Shown here piece by piece: positions 40,068 to 48,582 of a DNA stretch of 64,000 bases. The notes under the pieces are model-generated. The model was not told the origin of the DNA. It worked only from the letters and a program-made list of their open reading frames with translations, and searched no databases. Both the position numbers and the translations under genes were made by a program. This DNA comes from Shewanella gaetbuli. GTDB taxonomy: Bacteria; Pseudomonadota; Gammaproteobacteria; Enterobacterales; Shewanellaceae. The first letter of the stretch is position 1. The number at the start of each line of letters is the position of its first letter. The stretch lies in contig NZ_JAKIKP010000016.1 in the NCBI RefSeq assembly GCF_023284065.1, positions 1-64,000 on the forward strand, read 5' to 3'.

Positions 40068-40460
40068 TTAAAAGCTTACAAAGCGGTCGGCTTGTTCAAT
40101 GCCGGTAACCAACTCACCCAAGCCCCCCATAACAAAGGGCGCGTCAACATTCCAATGAGCCTTGTTAGATTCATAGGCATCCTGTTGCGATAACACGCCA
40201 CGTCTTAAGGCGGCTGAAACACAATTAATCAATGGCACATTATGTTCGTTGGCAAGTCTAAGCCATAATTGATACAGGTTAACTTCATCACTGGCAGGGC
40301 AGTTTAAGGAGCTACTGTTAGTCACTCCATCTTGGTAGAAAAAGACTTTTTCTATTTGATGCCCAGCAGCAATAACGGCCTGACAATATTGCAAGGCTTT
40401 ATAGCTTGAAGTAGAGCCATAAGCTGGCCCGTTAACTTGAATAATAAACTTTTTCATCAT
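40068..40460 (-). CDS. tusD: Sulfurtransferase TusD (DsrE family)
   Basis: This 130-residue protein is the catalytic DsrE-type subunit of TusBCD. The VNGPAYGSTSSYKALQYCQA start, VFFYQDGV and the catalytic Cys region INCVSAALRRGV match E. coli TusD. The ATG at 40460 is chosen because the longer ORF to 40478 runs into a terminator stem. That hairpin abuts the start, so tusD translation begins right after a terminator-like T-tract. Confidence 0.91.
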   Translation of the reverse strand: MMKKFIIQVNGPAYGSTSSYKALQYCQAVIAAGHQIEKVFFYQDGVTNSSSLNCPASDEVNLYQLWLRLANEHNVPLINCVSAALRRGVLSQQDAYESNKAHWNVDAPFVMGGLGELVTGIEQADRFVSF

Positions 40461-40464
40461 AAAA

Positions 40465-40491
40465 AAAATGACCCTCACTTAGGGTCATTTT
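40465..40491 (-). terminator. Terminator-like hairpin between the BI-1 gene and tusD
   Basis: AAAATGACCCT / AGGGTCATTTT stem; on the minus strand it is followed by eight T that lead directly to the tusD ATG at 40460. Confidence 0.8.
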
Positions 40492-40515
40492 ATCGTATAT
40501 TGAAGCGGTTGACGA

Positions 40516-41175
40516 TTAGTCGTCGCTGCCCATTCCTAATAAATGTAATAAACTCACAAATAAGTTTAAGAAATCTAAGAATAGCGACACCGTCGCGCGA
40601 ATGTAGTTTGTTTCACCACCGTTAACAATGCGGCTTGTATCGTAAAGGATAAAACCTGTCATTAGTAATGCCACACCGGCATTAAGTGCCATAAACAGTA
40701 CTGAGCTACCAACAAAAATATTAATAATTGCAGCACCAATCATGACTAATAACCCTGCAAATAAGAAGCCGCCCATAAATGAGAAGTCTTTTTTGGTGGT
40801 TAATGCATAAGCCGATAACGACACAAAAATAACCGAGGTTAAGCCTAGTGCTTGCATCACAATAGATGGGCCGTTAGCCACACCCACATAATGATTTAAA
40901 ATATAGCCTAAAGACGCGCCTTCCATACCGGTGAAGGCAAAGACCCAAAAGATACCAGCAGCAGTGTCTGCCTTTTTAAGGGTAACGAATAATAAAACTA
41001 AACCACCAATGGATAAACCGAGTGACATCATTGGGCTGATGTTCAATGCCATTGCAAAACCAGCACAAACTGCCGCAAATGCTAATGTCATCGATAATAA
41101 CATATAGGTGTTTTTCAACAGTTTATTGACTTCCAGTGTCGATAAACTAGGTGATATAGCTGATTGTTGACTCAT
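40516..41175 (-). CDS. yccA: Bax inhibitor-1 (YccA-type) membrane protein
   Basis: This 219-residue protein has seven predicted transmembrane helices and matches the BI-1/YccA family. E. coli YccA is a substrate and modulator of the FtsH-HflKC protease. The segment AFTGMEGASLGYIL and the Asp-containing C-terminal FLDFLNLFVSLLHLLG are typical. It lies upstream of tusD-C-B-E in the same orientation, similar to the E. coli yccA-tusE neighbourhood, but a terminator separates them. Confidence 0.88.
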   Translation of the reverse strand: MSQQSAISPSLSTLEVNKLLKNTYMLLSMTLAFAAVCAGFAMALNISPMMSLGLSIGGLVLLFVTLKKADTAAGIFWVFAFTGMEGASLGYILNHYVGVANGPSIVMQALGLTSVIFVSLSAYALTTKKDFSFMGGFLFAGLLVMIGAAIINIFVGSSVLFMALNAGVALLMTGFILYDTSRIVNGGETNYIRATVSLFLDFLNLFVSLLHLLGMGSDD

Positions 41176-41324
41176 GTTGTACTCCGTCTAAATAATCGTA
41201 TTTTACTAAGACACGGTTATTGTAAATAAATTCAATAGAAAAGCTTAAGTTTCACAGCATTAACTTAGGGTATCTTAACCTAGCTAAATACTAGGATAAA
41301 GCCTAAAACACGGCAATTGCTGAT

Positions 41325-42227
41325 TTAAGCCAGCCATTCACGGTGAAGTTTTTCAGTATCGCCCAAATAATCTAACACCCATTGCAGTGCCGGTGACATT
41401 TTGTCTTGATCCCACGCTAAACAACAAGGGCTAGAAGGTTTGGGGTTTTGTAATTGTTTGGCAACTAGCATACCGTTAGCAATAAAGGGTTGAGCTAAAT
41501 GAATTGGCATATAACCAATGCCCAAACCTGCAATAAAACAATTAATTGCCCTAATCCAATCGGGTACCACTAATCTGCGTTGGTTATCCAGTAACCAAGT
41601 GATACGTTTAGGGATTTCTCTGGATGTATCTTCCAAACAAATGGCAGGATATTGTCGTAAGTCATCATCTTGAAGCGGACCTTCAACCTTAGCTAAAGGG
41701 TGATTCTTGCTCACTAAAAACGCCCATTCAATGTCTTTCATATCTCGGTATTGATAAACGCCACCGACAGGAATAGCGGTGGTCGCGCCAATGGCAATCA
41801 TACTGCGACCGGTAGAGAGTGACTCCCAAACGCCATTAAATACTTCAATTTGGATAATGAGTTCTACATCATCAAAATGGCGATAAAAATCAGCAATTAA
41901 TGAGCTAATTCTGTCTGCGCGAACGATATTGTCAAGGGCAATAGAAAGGGTAGGTTGCCAACCGTTTGCGACTCGTTGAGTTTGTGTTTTCAACTCTTGC
42001 ATTTGGCGTAATAATTCACGGGAATGTTGTAAAAAGTGTTTCCCCGGTTCTGTGAGGGTGACTGAACGGTGATGTCGCTCAAACAATACCACCCCAATAT
42101 CAGACTCAACTTGCTTAACGGCATAACTCACGGCAGAAGGTACTTTATGTAACTCGTTAGCGGCAGCGGTAAAACTCCCAAGTCGAGCGACAATATCAAT
42201 CATATGAAGTGTTTGTTCTGAAAGCAT
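41325..42227 (-). CDS. punR: LysR-type purine-responsive regulator PunR
   Basis: This 300-residue LysR-type regulator has an N-terminal helix-turn-helix (about 1-60, containing AANELHKVPSAVSYAVKQVE) and a C-terminal effector domain. Segments such as DNIVRADRI, DFYRHFDDVEL, IAIGATTAIPVGG and RITWLLDNQRR closely match E. coli PunR (YdhB) as I recall it. It is divergent from the punC transporter across 114 bases, the same arrangement as in E. coli, and probably activates punC in response to purine nucleosides. Confidence 0.9.
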   Translation of the reverse strand: MLSEQTLHMIDIVARLGSFTAAANELHKVPSAVSYAVKQVESDIGVVLFERHHRSVTLTEPGKHFLQHSRELLRQMQELKTQTQRVANGWQPTLSIALDNIVRADRISSLIADFYRHFDDVELIIQIEVFNGVWESLSTGRSMIAIGATTAIPVGGVYQYRDMKDIEWAFLVSKNHPLAKVEGPLQDDDLRQYPAICLEDTSREIPKRITWLLDNQRRLVVPDWIRAINCFIAGLGIGYMPIHLAQPFIANGMLVAKQLQNPKPSSPCCLAWDQDKMSPALQWVLDYLGDTEKLHREWLA

Positions 42228-42341
42228 ACCCTAATCCTTTGCTATGAGTTTTTTTGAAAGCTGTGTGCAAATATAAACGTTTCACAGAGTAATTTCTAAT
42301 AATTAAACTAGCGCGATTCTATTTAAGCTAGAGATTTTATT

Positions 42342-43613
42342 ATGACTAAGTCTACAAAAACTGCCAGCATGCTAGAGCGTGGCGGGTTCTTTTTATATTT
42401 AACTATTTTAAGCATGTTGTGTTTTATCGCAACTGATATGTATTTGCCTGCTTTTAAATCAATTGAAAGCTCACTAAGCGCATCGACTACCGATGTGGCA
42501 ATGTCGTTGACGACATTTTTAGCCGGTTTAGCTTTTGGTCAATTGCTTTATGGTAAGTTGGTTGAAAAGTGGGGCAAGCGAAATTCGTTATTATTGGGGT
42601 TAGGTTTATTTGTTATCTCCACCGCGATCATCATTGTTAGCGATAATATTGTGATGATGAATATTGGCCGTTTTGTGCAAGCGATTGGTGTCTGTAGTGC
42701 AAGTGTCATATGGCAAGCGTTAGTGATTGAAAAATATGATGAGCAAGAATCACAACAAGTATTGTCAAACATCATGCCTTTAGTGGCGTTATCACCGGCT
42801 GTTGCACCGTTAATTGGCGCATTTTTTCTATCACAATGGGGCTGGCAAAGTATCTTCGTATGTTTAGCTGTATTGGGCGTGTTGTTGATATTACTAACGC
42901 AGCTTTTTGTAGCAGCAGACAATCCAAAACAAATTAAACATGATCAGCAACAAAATAGACCAGCCTTGAGTTTCAAGCAAATGTTGGCTAACCCTTTCTA
43001 CGTAGGCAATGTGATGATATTTGCTGCGTGTTCAGCAGCGTTCTTTTCATATTTAACCCTATGGCCAGCCGTTATGGATAAGTTTGGATATGACGCAACG
43101 GCAATTGGTTTAAGCTTCATTCCACAAACCATCATGTTTATTGTGGGTGGCTACAGCGGCAAAATATTGATCAATAAATTTGGTAGTGAAATCGCGCTAA
43201 AGTGTCAATTGGGGTTATTTTTTATCAGTACCCTGTTAATTAGCTTGGTGACATTAGTATTGAATATGACAACAATTTTCCCATTACTCATCATCTTTGC
43301 CTTTATGGCATCGGCTAATGGAGCAATTTATCCAATAGTAGTGAATAACGCCTTACAGACCTTTAAAGACGATGCCGCTAAAGCCGCAGGATTACAAAAC
43401 TTTATACAGATCTCAGTGGCATTTGGAGCATCAAGCATTGTAGCCGCTTTTGCCTCAGCAAATGAAAAGGCCATTGGTTTAGGCATATTAGTTAGCTCAG
43501 TATTGGTGTTTGGCGCTTATTGTGTAAGAAGATTGCGTTCATGGGATAAAATGACTCACTCATTAACAATGCCAGATCCCGCTAGAGTGGCACTTAAAAA
43601 GCACGAAGATTAA
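42342..43613 (+). CDS. punC: Purine nucleoside MFS transporter PunC (Bcr/CflA type)
   Basis: This 423-residue protein has 12 transmembrane helices of the DHA1/Bcr-CflA subfamily. The first-helix ATDMYLPAFKSIE, the loop motif GKLVEKWGKRNSLL, the FVQAIGVCSASVIWQALV segment and MPLVALSPAVAPLIGAFFL match E. coli PunC (YdhC), reported as a purine transporter. The divergent punR gene is its expected activator. It is followed by the tRNA-Ser gene. Confidence 0.9.
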   Translation: MTKSTKTASMLERGGFFLYLTILSMLCFIATDMYLPAFKSIESSLSASTTDVAMSLTTFLAGLAFGQLLYGKLVEKWGKRNSLLLGLGLFVISTAIIIVSDNIVMMNIGRFVQAIGVCSASVIWQALVIEKYDEQESQQVLSNIMPLVALSPAVAPLIGAFFLSQWGWQSIFVCLAVLGVLLILLTQLFVAADNPKQIKHDQQQNRPALSFKQMLANPFYVGNVMIFAACSAAFFSYLTLWPAVMDKFGYDATAIGLSFIPQTIMFIVGGYSGKILINKFGSEIALKCQLGLFFISTLLISLVTLVLNMTTIFPLLIIFAFMASANGAIYPIVVNNALQTFKDDAAKAAGLQNFIQISVAFGASSIVAAFASANEKAIGLGILVSSVLVFGAYCVRRLRSWDKMTHSLTMPDPARVALKKHED

Positions 43614-43702
43614 TCAAGTTGGCCTTAAAGTAATCAGCAGTACATAAAATTGCATTTAAGGCTTTACATACCAATCTGGTTATCATATTATTCGCCGCGT
43701 TC

Positions 43703-43793
43703 GGAGAGATGGCAGAGTGGTCGAATGCACCGGTCTTGAAAACCGGCACGGGTTTGTAGCCCGTCTAGGGTTCAAATCCCTATCTCTCCGCCA
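43703..43793 (+). tRNA. tRNA-Ser (UGA)
   Basis: A complete class II tRNA: GGAGAGA acceptor pairing with TCTCTCC, long variable arm, T-loop GTTCAAATC and encoded CCA. The anticodon TGA is at 43737-43739. A terminator (43810-43838) follows and then an integrase gene, the usual arrangement for an element integrated at a tRNA 3' end. Confidence 0.96.
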
Positions 43794-43809
43794 TATTAAA
43801 TGCGAGAAA

Positions 43810-43838
43810 AGCCGTTGATTATCAACGGCTTTTTTTGT
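43810..43838 (+). terminator. Rho-independent terminator after tRNA-Ser
   Basis: AGCCGTTGAT-TATCAACGGCT hairpin followed by seven T. Confidence 0.92.
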
Positions 43839-43880
43839 TTTTGATTTCGGAAAGGCTTTCTGAGAGGATTGACTCAGACA

Positions 43881-45200
43881 ATGTACCTTTATCGAGCCCC
43901 CAATAATGTGTATTTCACACGTATCTGTTTAGCCAAGTCACTTCGTGATAAAGGCTTTCCTTTTGATGTTAAAGTGTCGCTATTAACCTCTGATAGAGCA
44001 GAGGCGGTCATTCGCAACATTGATGTTGCAGGCACACTGAAAAGAATCATTAACTCAATAGACCACACAACGCGTATAAATGACTTTATTCGATATGTAG
44101 ATGAAGTGATTAACGAGATTCGTACTGAGTTTGATAAAGGCAACCCCGCCAGTAGCGCTTCACCTAAAAGGATTAACATCCCCATCAGAGAAACTAAGCT
44201 GTATGAACACCGTGAAACCACAGCTGTAGCGCAAGCAATGCCTGTTATACCCCTTGATGATGCATTATCAGAGTTTGTTGATTCAAAGCAGAAAACAGAT
44301 ATGAGGCCGTTATCTATAAAACAGCTTAAACAACGAACCCTTCATTTCATCAACATGATGCCTGAAATAGCAAACCGGTCATCAAAAAGCACTCAACGTA
44401 TTTGTGTCAATGACATCTGTACTGGTGATGCAATGAAGTACCGTGATGCTTTACTCACTCAAGGTCGCAGCTATAAAAGCAATAAAGAATACATGGCAGC
44501 AGTATTTCAGTTTTTTAAGTGGTGTCAGCTTATGAATTATTGCAGTCAAAATCCTTTCGAAAATGTATCTATCGGACAAAAGCCAAAAGTAAAAGTAAAT
44601 CAAGCCAGAGAACGCTGGTCTCATACTGAGCTGAGGAAGCTGTTTACTAGCCCTCATTTCAACGAAGCAAAAGCAGACTTTAAATGGGTATCGCAGTTAA
44701 TGCTTTATGCAGGGTTAAGGCCGTCAGAAGCCTGCCAACTTAAACCCACAGATATACAGGTTATAGAGGGCGTGCAGTGTATTTGCATTAATGACAGCGG
44801 CAAAAAACAAAGACTGAAAAACCTTAATGCAAAGCGAATAGTACCAATACATTCAGCTTTGATAGCACAAGGCTTTTTAACGTTTGTAGAGGAGCGAAAA
44901 CAGCATGTTCAACTATTTACCTACCAGCCAGTTGGCAGCAATGATGATTGGTCAAAAACCTATTGCAGACAGTTAGCTCAATTACAAACCCAAATAGGCA
45001 TGAAAGCAAACCAGCGGCCAACGTCTTATGGTTTTAGGCACACTTTTGTAGACGTAATGAAGCAATTAGATGTTAGTGAACATATTGTGGCACAAATGGT
45101 AGGGCACAGTAATCCCAACATCACTTATAGCCGATATGGTAAGGATATTAATGCTAAGGCACTGGTTAAATACATCGCAAAAATTAACTATGAGTTTTGA
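43881..45200 (+). CDS. Tyrosine-type site-specific integrase of the tRNA-Ser island
   Basis: This 439-residue integrase has an N-terminal MYLYRAPNNVYFTRI segment like DUF6538 integrases, a SAM-like core-binding domain (about 140-240) and a C-terminal catalytic domain. Catalytic residues visible are the Arg in LYAGLRPSEA, the Arg/His in YGFRHTF (Tyr replaces the usual first His of HxxR), GHSN and the nucleophile Tyr in YSRYG. It lies 88 bases after the tRNA-Ser and should recombine at its 3' end. ATG is chosen; a TTG four codons earlier (43869) is closer to GAGAGG. Confidence 0.9.
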   Translation: MYLYRAPNNVYFTRICLAKSLRDKGFPFDVKVSLLTSDRAEAVIRNIDVAGTLKRIINSIDHTTRINDFIRYVDEVINEIRTEFDKGNPASSASPKRINIPIRETKLYEHRETTAVAQAMPVIPLDDALSEFVDSKQKTDMRPLSIKQLKQRTLHFINMMPEIANRSSKSTQRICVNDICTGDAMKYRDALLTQGRSYKSNKEYMAAVFQFFKWCQLMNYCSQNPFENVSIGQKPKVKVNQARERWSHTELRKLFTSPHFNEAKADFKWVSQLMLYAGLRPSEACQLKPTDIQVIEGVQCICINDSGKKQRLKNLNAKRIVPIHSALIAQGFLTFVEERKQHVQLFTYQPVGSNDDWSKTYCRQLAQLQTQIGMKANQRPTSYGFRHTFVDVMKQLDVSEHIVAQMVGHSNPNITYSRYGKDINAKALVKYIAKINYEF

Positions 45201-45343
45201 TGAACGGGTAGGTAAATCAGTGAACTTAGCAGGGCAAAGCTGACAAGGTTTTGCCCCAAAGTTTGTATCTTCAAAGTCTGTTGGAAGATAAAGCATATTG
45301 TGAATTCAGAGGTTAAGTGTCCCTCACTGCACAACGTGTAAAC

Positions 45344-45973
45344 TTAAGTGTTTGCATTTAATTCATCAAATATATTCGCCCAATAAGAGGATCTATATGA
45401 GGTTGATGGATGAGTTATACCGATCAATTTCAATTCTTTACCTTTAAATGGATATATTAAACAACAATCTTTGACGGACTCACTAACAATACCATTGCCA
45501 TACCCTAAGTTTGCAGGTATTGCATCCCAGACATTGTTTCCCCAACTTATAATTATGTCTGGTTCCAGCTTATTGACTACTTCTAAAAATGCATTTCGAT
45601 CTCTATCATCGTGATAACTAAATTGATGAGTTTGACGACTATCTGAACCAGCAGGAATTTGCAAATAATTATAGAATGCAACAGAGTTCCACAGTTTTTC
45701 TCGACTGGTCTCGGAGTGATTGGTATTGCACACAAAACTATTCATAAATTTCGTAAATGTTGACTTCCATCGGCCTTTGACAGCTTGATTGAGATAAGCT
45801 TGTAGAACTGCAGTCGTAAAGTCACATGGCTCCTCATTATTTTTACTCATATTTACTTCATCAGATTCATCAATGTAATGCGAGTCGCCCAAAACTAAAA
45901 TTTTCTGACTAAAAACCGAACCATCTTTACCGAAATCATTCCCTACCCAAGGCTTAAAAAATACACTTTTCAT
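45344..45973 (-). CDS. Uncharacterised protein with weak uracil-DNA-glycosylase-like motifs
   Basis: This 209-residue soluble protein has AAAGGGA six bases before its ATG. The N-terminal KILVLGDSHYID (about residues 24-35), the mid-region WNSVAFYNYLQIP and DIIISWGNNVWDAI, and the C-terminal GITHPSTSYRSS (about 186-197) follow the order of a uracil-DNA-glycosylase fold (GxDxxH strand, HPS loop). This is motif-level similarity only. It stands alone on the minus strand between the integrase and the DnaA-like/FtsZ-like pair, so a defence or nucleic-acid role is possible but unproven. Confidence 0.6.
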   Translation of the reverse strand: MKSVFFKPWVGNDFGKDGSVFSQKILVLGDSHYIDESDEVNMSKNNEEPCDFTTAVLQAYLNQAVKGRWKSTFTKFMNSFVCNTNHSETSREKLWNSVAFYNYLQIPAGSDSRQTHQFSYHDDRDRNAFLEVVNKLEPDIIISWGNNVWDAIPANLGYGNGIVSESVKDCCLIYPFKGKELKLIGITHPSTSYRSSYWANIFDELNANT

Positions 45974-46547
45974 AAAATTCCCTTTAACTTATTAATTTAA
46001 ACTTCCACATAGCATCTTTTCATTAAGAATTACTAGATAGTTCCTATATCAATCAATGAATAGTCACTTAAATTGTTATTTTAAAATGGCTAATCTCGAA
46101 AAAGCGCCCTCCATCATAGATGCCATATACTATATACATAAATTTCTGAGTTACCAATGCCCCGTTACTCCCAAAATGTATAAATTTTCTTTTAGTCGAA
46201 ACACCGCCTCTTCTTGGTTCAAACAGAATCATTTAAACCAATTTGGGCTTTAACACTCTAGGCTGTTTACAGTAGATTAAACATTAATCAATTTATCGTT
46301 GGAAGGCTAACTCTATGAGCACGTATAGTATAGACAGCAAAGCCCCTACTTATAGGTGAGTTAACATATGCTCTGCCTGAGCATTGTTACTTATAGCGAT
46401 GCTCCCTAAATGTCATTGTTATAGACTTAACTTGGCAAAAGTATTTTCAAGTCACATAAACCCATTTTATAAACAGTGAGCCTTGAAAAAGAGGTTCACA
46501 CTGTGGGGGGCTGAATCATAAGGGGATTACTCAGCACTTTTAGTTTT
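45974..46547. other. Intergenic stretch without a confident gene
   Basis: These 574 bases are AT-rich. A 65-codon plus-strand ORF (46056-46253) has no clear ribosome binding site or recognisable family. An imperfect inverted repeat starting ACAGTG near 46474 and ending CACTGT near 46503 lies downstream of the FtsZ-like gene and might end its transcript. Confidence 0.5.
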
Positions 46548-47354
46548 TTACAATTTTAAGAATCCTGGTAATCCCTTGCCCTCATTGAATAATTTAGTGC
46601 CAGTCGCTTCTTTTAAAACACCACACAGTAAAACCTTGCTTTTTGCGCCAGATTGAAAGCTTGTGTGTAAGTTGACATCTTCATTATGCACTAACCCGCG
46701 CAATACTAAGCAACATGCATTTGTTGCCTCCATAAGATTTTGGTCACTTATATCGCCTATTAGCACCACTACAACACCTGTGAGAGTTAAAGCATCTTGT
46801 TTTCCTTCACTGATTAATTTTTCATAACCAGTATAAAGTGAAAAAGGAGATTCCTTTAAATTGTCACAAGCAACTTCGTGCATTTTTACAGTCGTGCCAG
46901 TATTTAAAATACTATAAATATCATCAAAGCCTATACAAGAAATTGATAAGCCAGTCATCACATGGCCGTATGCACTGATTACCGGTTCAAAACTAACAAT
47001 CGAAAATATTTGCATTCGTTGTTGAGAATTTAGTTCAAGTTGACTATGGATATTGTCTGGATCTGTTGAGAATTTATTGCTCGTAAAACAGATTACTTCA
47101 GATTGGCCTCCTACCCACGTATTTGAGATTAAATCTTGAGCCTGGGACAATGATTCGGCATTTGCATCCACGAGTATAAAGAAGGCTTTATCTCTGGAAG
47201 TATTTAATGCTATTTCTTCAAAAAAAGATTTAGTTGGGGTCGCCTCGATATGTGTTACATAACCCTTATCCCACTTAGACGCAAACCTTGCCATCGCAAC
47301 TGATACATCTTCACCACATGTGATAAATACTTTTTCTAACTTTCCTTCGTTCAT
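46548..47354 (-). CDS. Divergent FtsZ/tubulin-like protein lacking the GTPase loop
   Basis: This 268-residue protein has AAGGAGT before its ATG. Its C-terminal half resembles the FtsZ C-terminal domain: a helix with FDDIYSIL (143-150, compare FtsZ FADVRTVM), strand GVVVVLIGD (193-201, compare GVLVNITAG), a long helix (about 204-221), then NLHTSFQSGAKSKVLLCGVLK (compare FtsZ strands ending RVTVVATGI). The N-terminal half keeps strand spacing (AFFILVDAN near 57, SEVICFTSN near 85) but lacks the GGGTGTG tubulin signature, so GTP binding is unlikely. It follows a DnaA-like gene by 96 bases in one operon. The homology is my reading and unconfirmed. Confidence 0.5.
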   Translation of the reverse strand: MNEGKLEKVFITCGEDVSVAMARFASKWDKGYVTHIEATPTKSFFEEIALNTSRDKAFFILVDANAESLSQAQDLISNTWVGGQSEVICFTSNKFSTDPDNIHSQLELNSQQRMQIFSIVSFEPVISAYGHVMTGLSISCIGFDDIYSILNTGTTVKMHEVACDNLKESPFSLYTGYEKLISEGKQDALTLTGVVVVLIGDISDQNLMEATNACCLVLRGLVHNEDVNLHTSFQSGAKSKVLLCGVLKEATGTKLFNEGKGLPGFLKL

Positions 47355-47450
47355 CGTTAACTCCTTAACTTAGTACAAGTTTCACTGTGGCATTACTAAG
47401 CTTTTGTGAGAACTTTTAATCTACTGATTTCATGTTACCAATCTTTTAAT

Positions 47451-48167
47451 TCAACATCGCCATAATAGAATTAAAAACTCAGGTGTTCTGATGGTTATGG
47501 GGCAGTTTGTATGTTCGTAATATAGATTCAGCGTATTTAGGATGCCTAGAAGGTAAAAGTAATTCTCAGGTCCGTGAACGCAAAGATATTCTACAGCTTT
47601 TGCGCTTATCTGCATCCTATGCTTGCGAACGAAAGCTTGTATAAGCAGAAGCTTATCATAATTTGTTGGGCAAGCTATCTGTAGAATAATACAAGAGTTA
47701 AGCCAATTGATTCGTTTTCGATTTAATCCAACAAGCTTTGACGGGTGGGACTGGCTAGTAACGATTACTTTCATATGGTCATGAGACAACACGTATTCTA
47801 CAGCTTTTAAAAGTTCAACATGAGCAGGCTGTTTAAAAGAAAAAAAATCTATACTTTCAATCACGACTAGCCTGTAACACTTAAGCGAACTTCTGTATGA
47901 CTCCAGGCTTTTTTTGTTTATAGCGGAGAGAATGCTAGGCACGAAGCTATTAGCATTTAGTACTTTTATAGCTTTTTTGCCATCTTCTAAGTTAGATAGT
48001 GTCAGGTTTATTAGGTGCGTTTTACCAACACCACTTTGTCCATGGATATATAAGACTTTTGGAGGTGATAAACTACTAACAAAGCTGGCTATTTTTTGTC
48101 GCATGAGTTCATTGCTTGGGTTACCATTTTGCTGAGCTGGGGGGCAATTGGTTCGAACTGGGTTCAT
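47451..48167 (-). CDS. DnaA/Hda-like AAA+ ATPase
   Basis: This 238-residue protein is the size of Hda and lacks a DnaA-type DNA-binding domain IV. Walker A is GQSGVGKTH (43-51). The Walker B position reads VVIESIDFF (101-109) where DnaA has LLIDDIQFF, so its Asp is Glu. Sensor 1 VIVTSQSHPSKLVGLNRKR (about 133-151) and the lid helices with LLIQAFVRKHRMQISAKA parallel DnaA/Hda. The sensor-2 Arg region (SNxRELEGAL in DnaA) reads ENYFYLLGIL, so the Arg is missing. AGGAA precedes the ATG. It is the first gene of a two-gene operon with the FtsZ-like protein. Confidence 0.7.
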   Translation of the reverse strand: MNPVRTNCPPAQQNGNPSNELMRQKIASFVSSLSPPKVLYIHGQSGVGKTHLINLTLSNLEDGKKAIKVLNANSFVPSILSAINKKSLESYRSSLKCYRLVVIESIDFFSFKQPAHVELLKAVEYVLSHDHMKVIVTSQSHPSKLVGLNRKRINWLNSCIILQIACPTNYDKLLLIQAFVRKHRMQISAKAVEYLCVHGPENYFYLLGILNTLNLYYEHTNCPITIRTPEFLILLWRC

Positions 48168-48582
48168 TTGGGTTCCTGAAAATTTGAGTAATAAACCAAA
48201 GGGGTTGAGAACCGGGATTAGGGCAAAAAATTTTTATTTGATTACCTTCACTCTAAATGAATGGCTGAAACATAGGCTTTATTGGAGTGGATTGGCTAAT
48301 TTAGTCACTAGTATTCATTAGCCATCCAGCTATAAACTTGATACGAGTGAGGACAAGGTAAACTTTAGTCGATAGTCATACTTTGCATATTGACAATAAT
48401 CATTTTCAGATTTTAAGCTTTGACACGTTTATGTCCGGTTACGATAGAGTCGCCGAACTAAACCGTTATTGCTCCAAAACGTTTTAGAACATCTCCAGAT
48501 CTTATCTCAAGTACCTTTTTAGTTTGACCTAGCTCTTCTTTTACAGCAAAGTGCTTAATTGTTGTTGAGTAAGGGATATTCA
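48168..48582. other. Divergent intergenic region
   Basis: About 415 bases separate the DnaA-like gene (minus) from the two-gene nuclease-like unit (plus). It should hold promoters for both directions. I see no strong repeat, terminator or known operator. Confidence 0.5.

Noticed and set aside
46056..46253. 65-codon plus-strand ORF
   Set aside because: No clear ribosome binding site, no recognisable family and unusual composition; kept only as a note in the intergenic entry.
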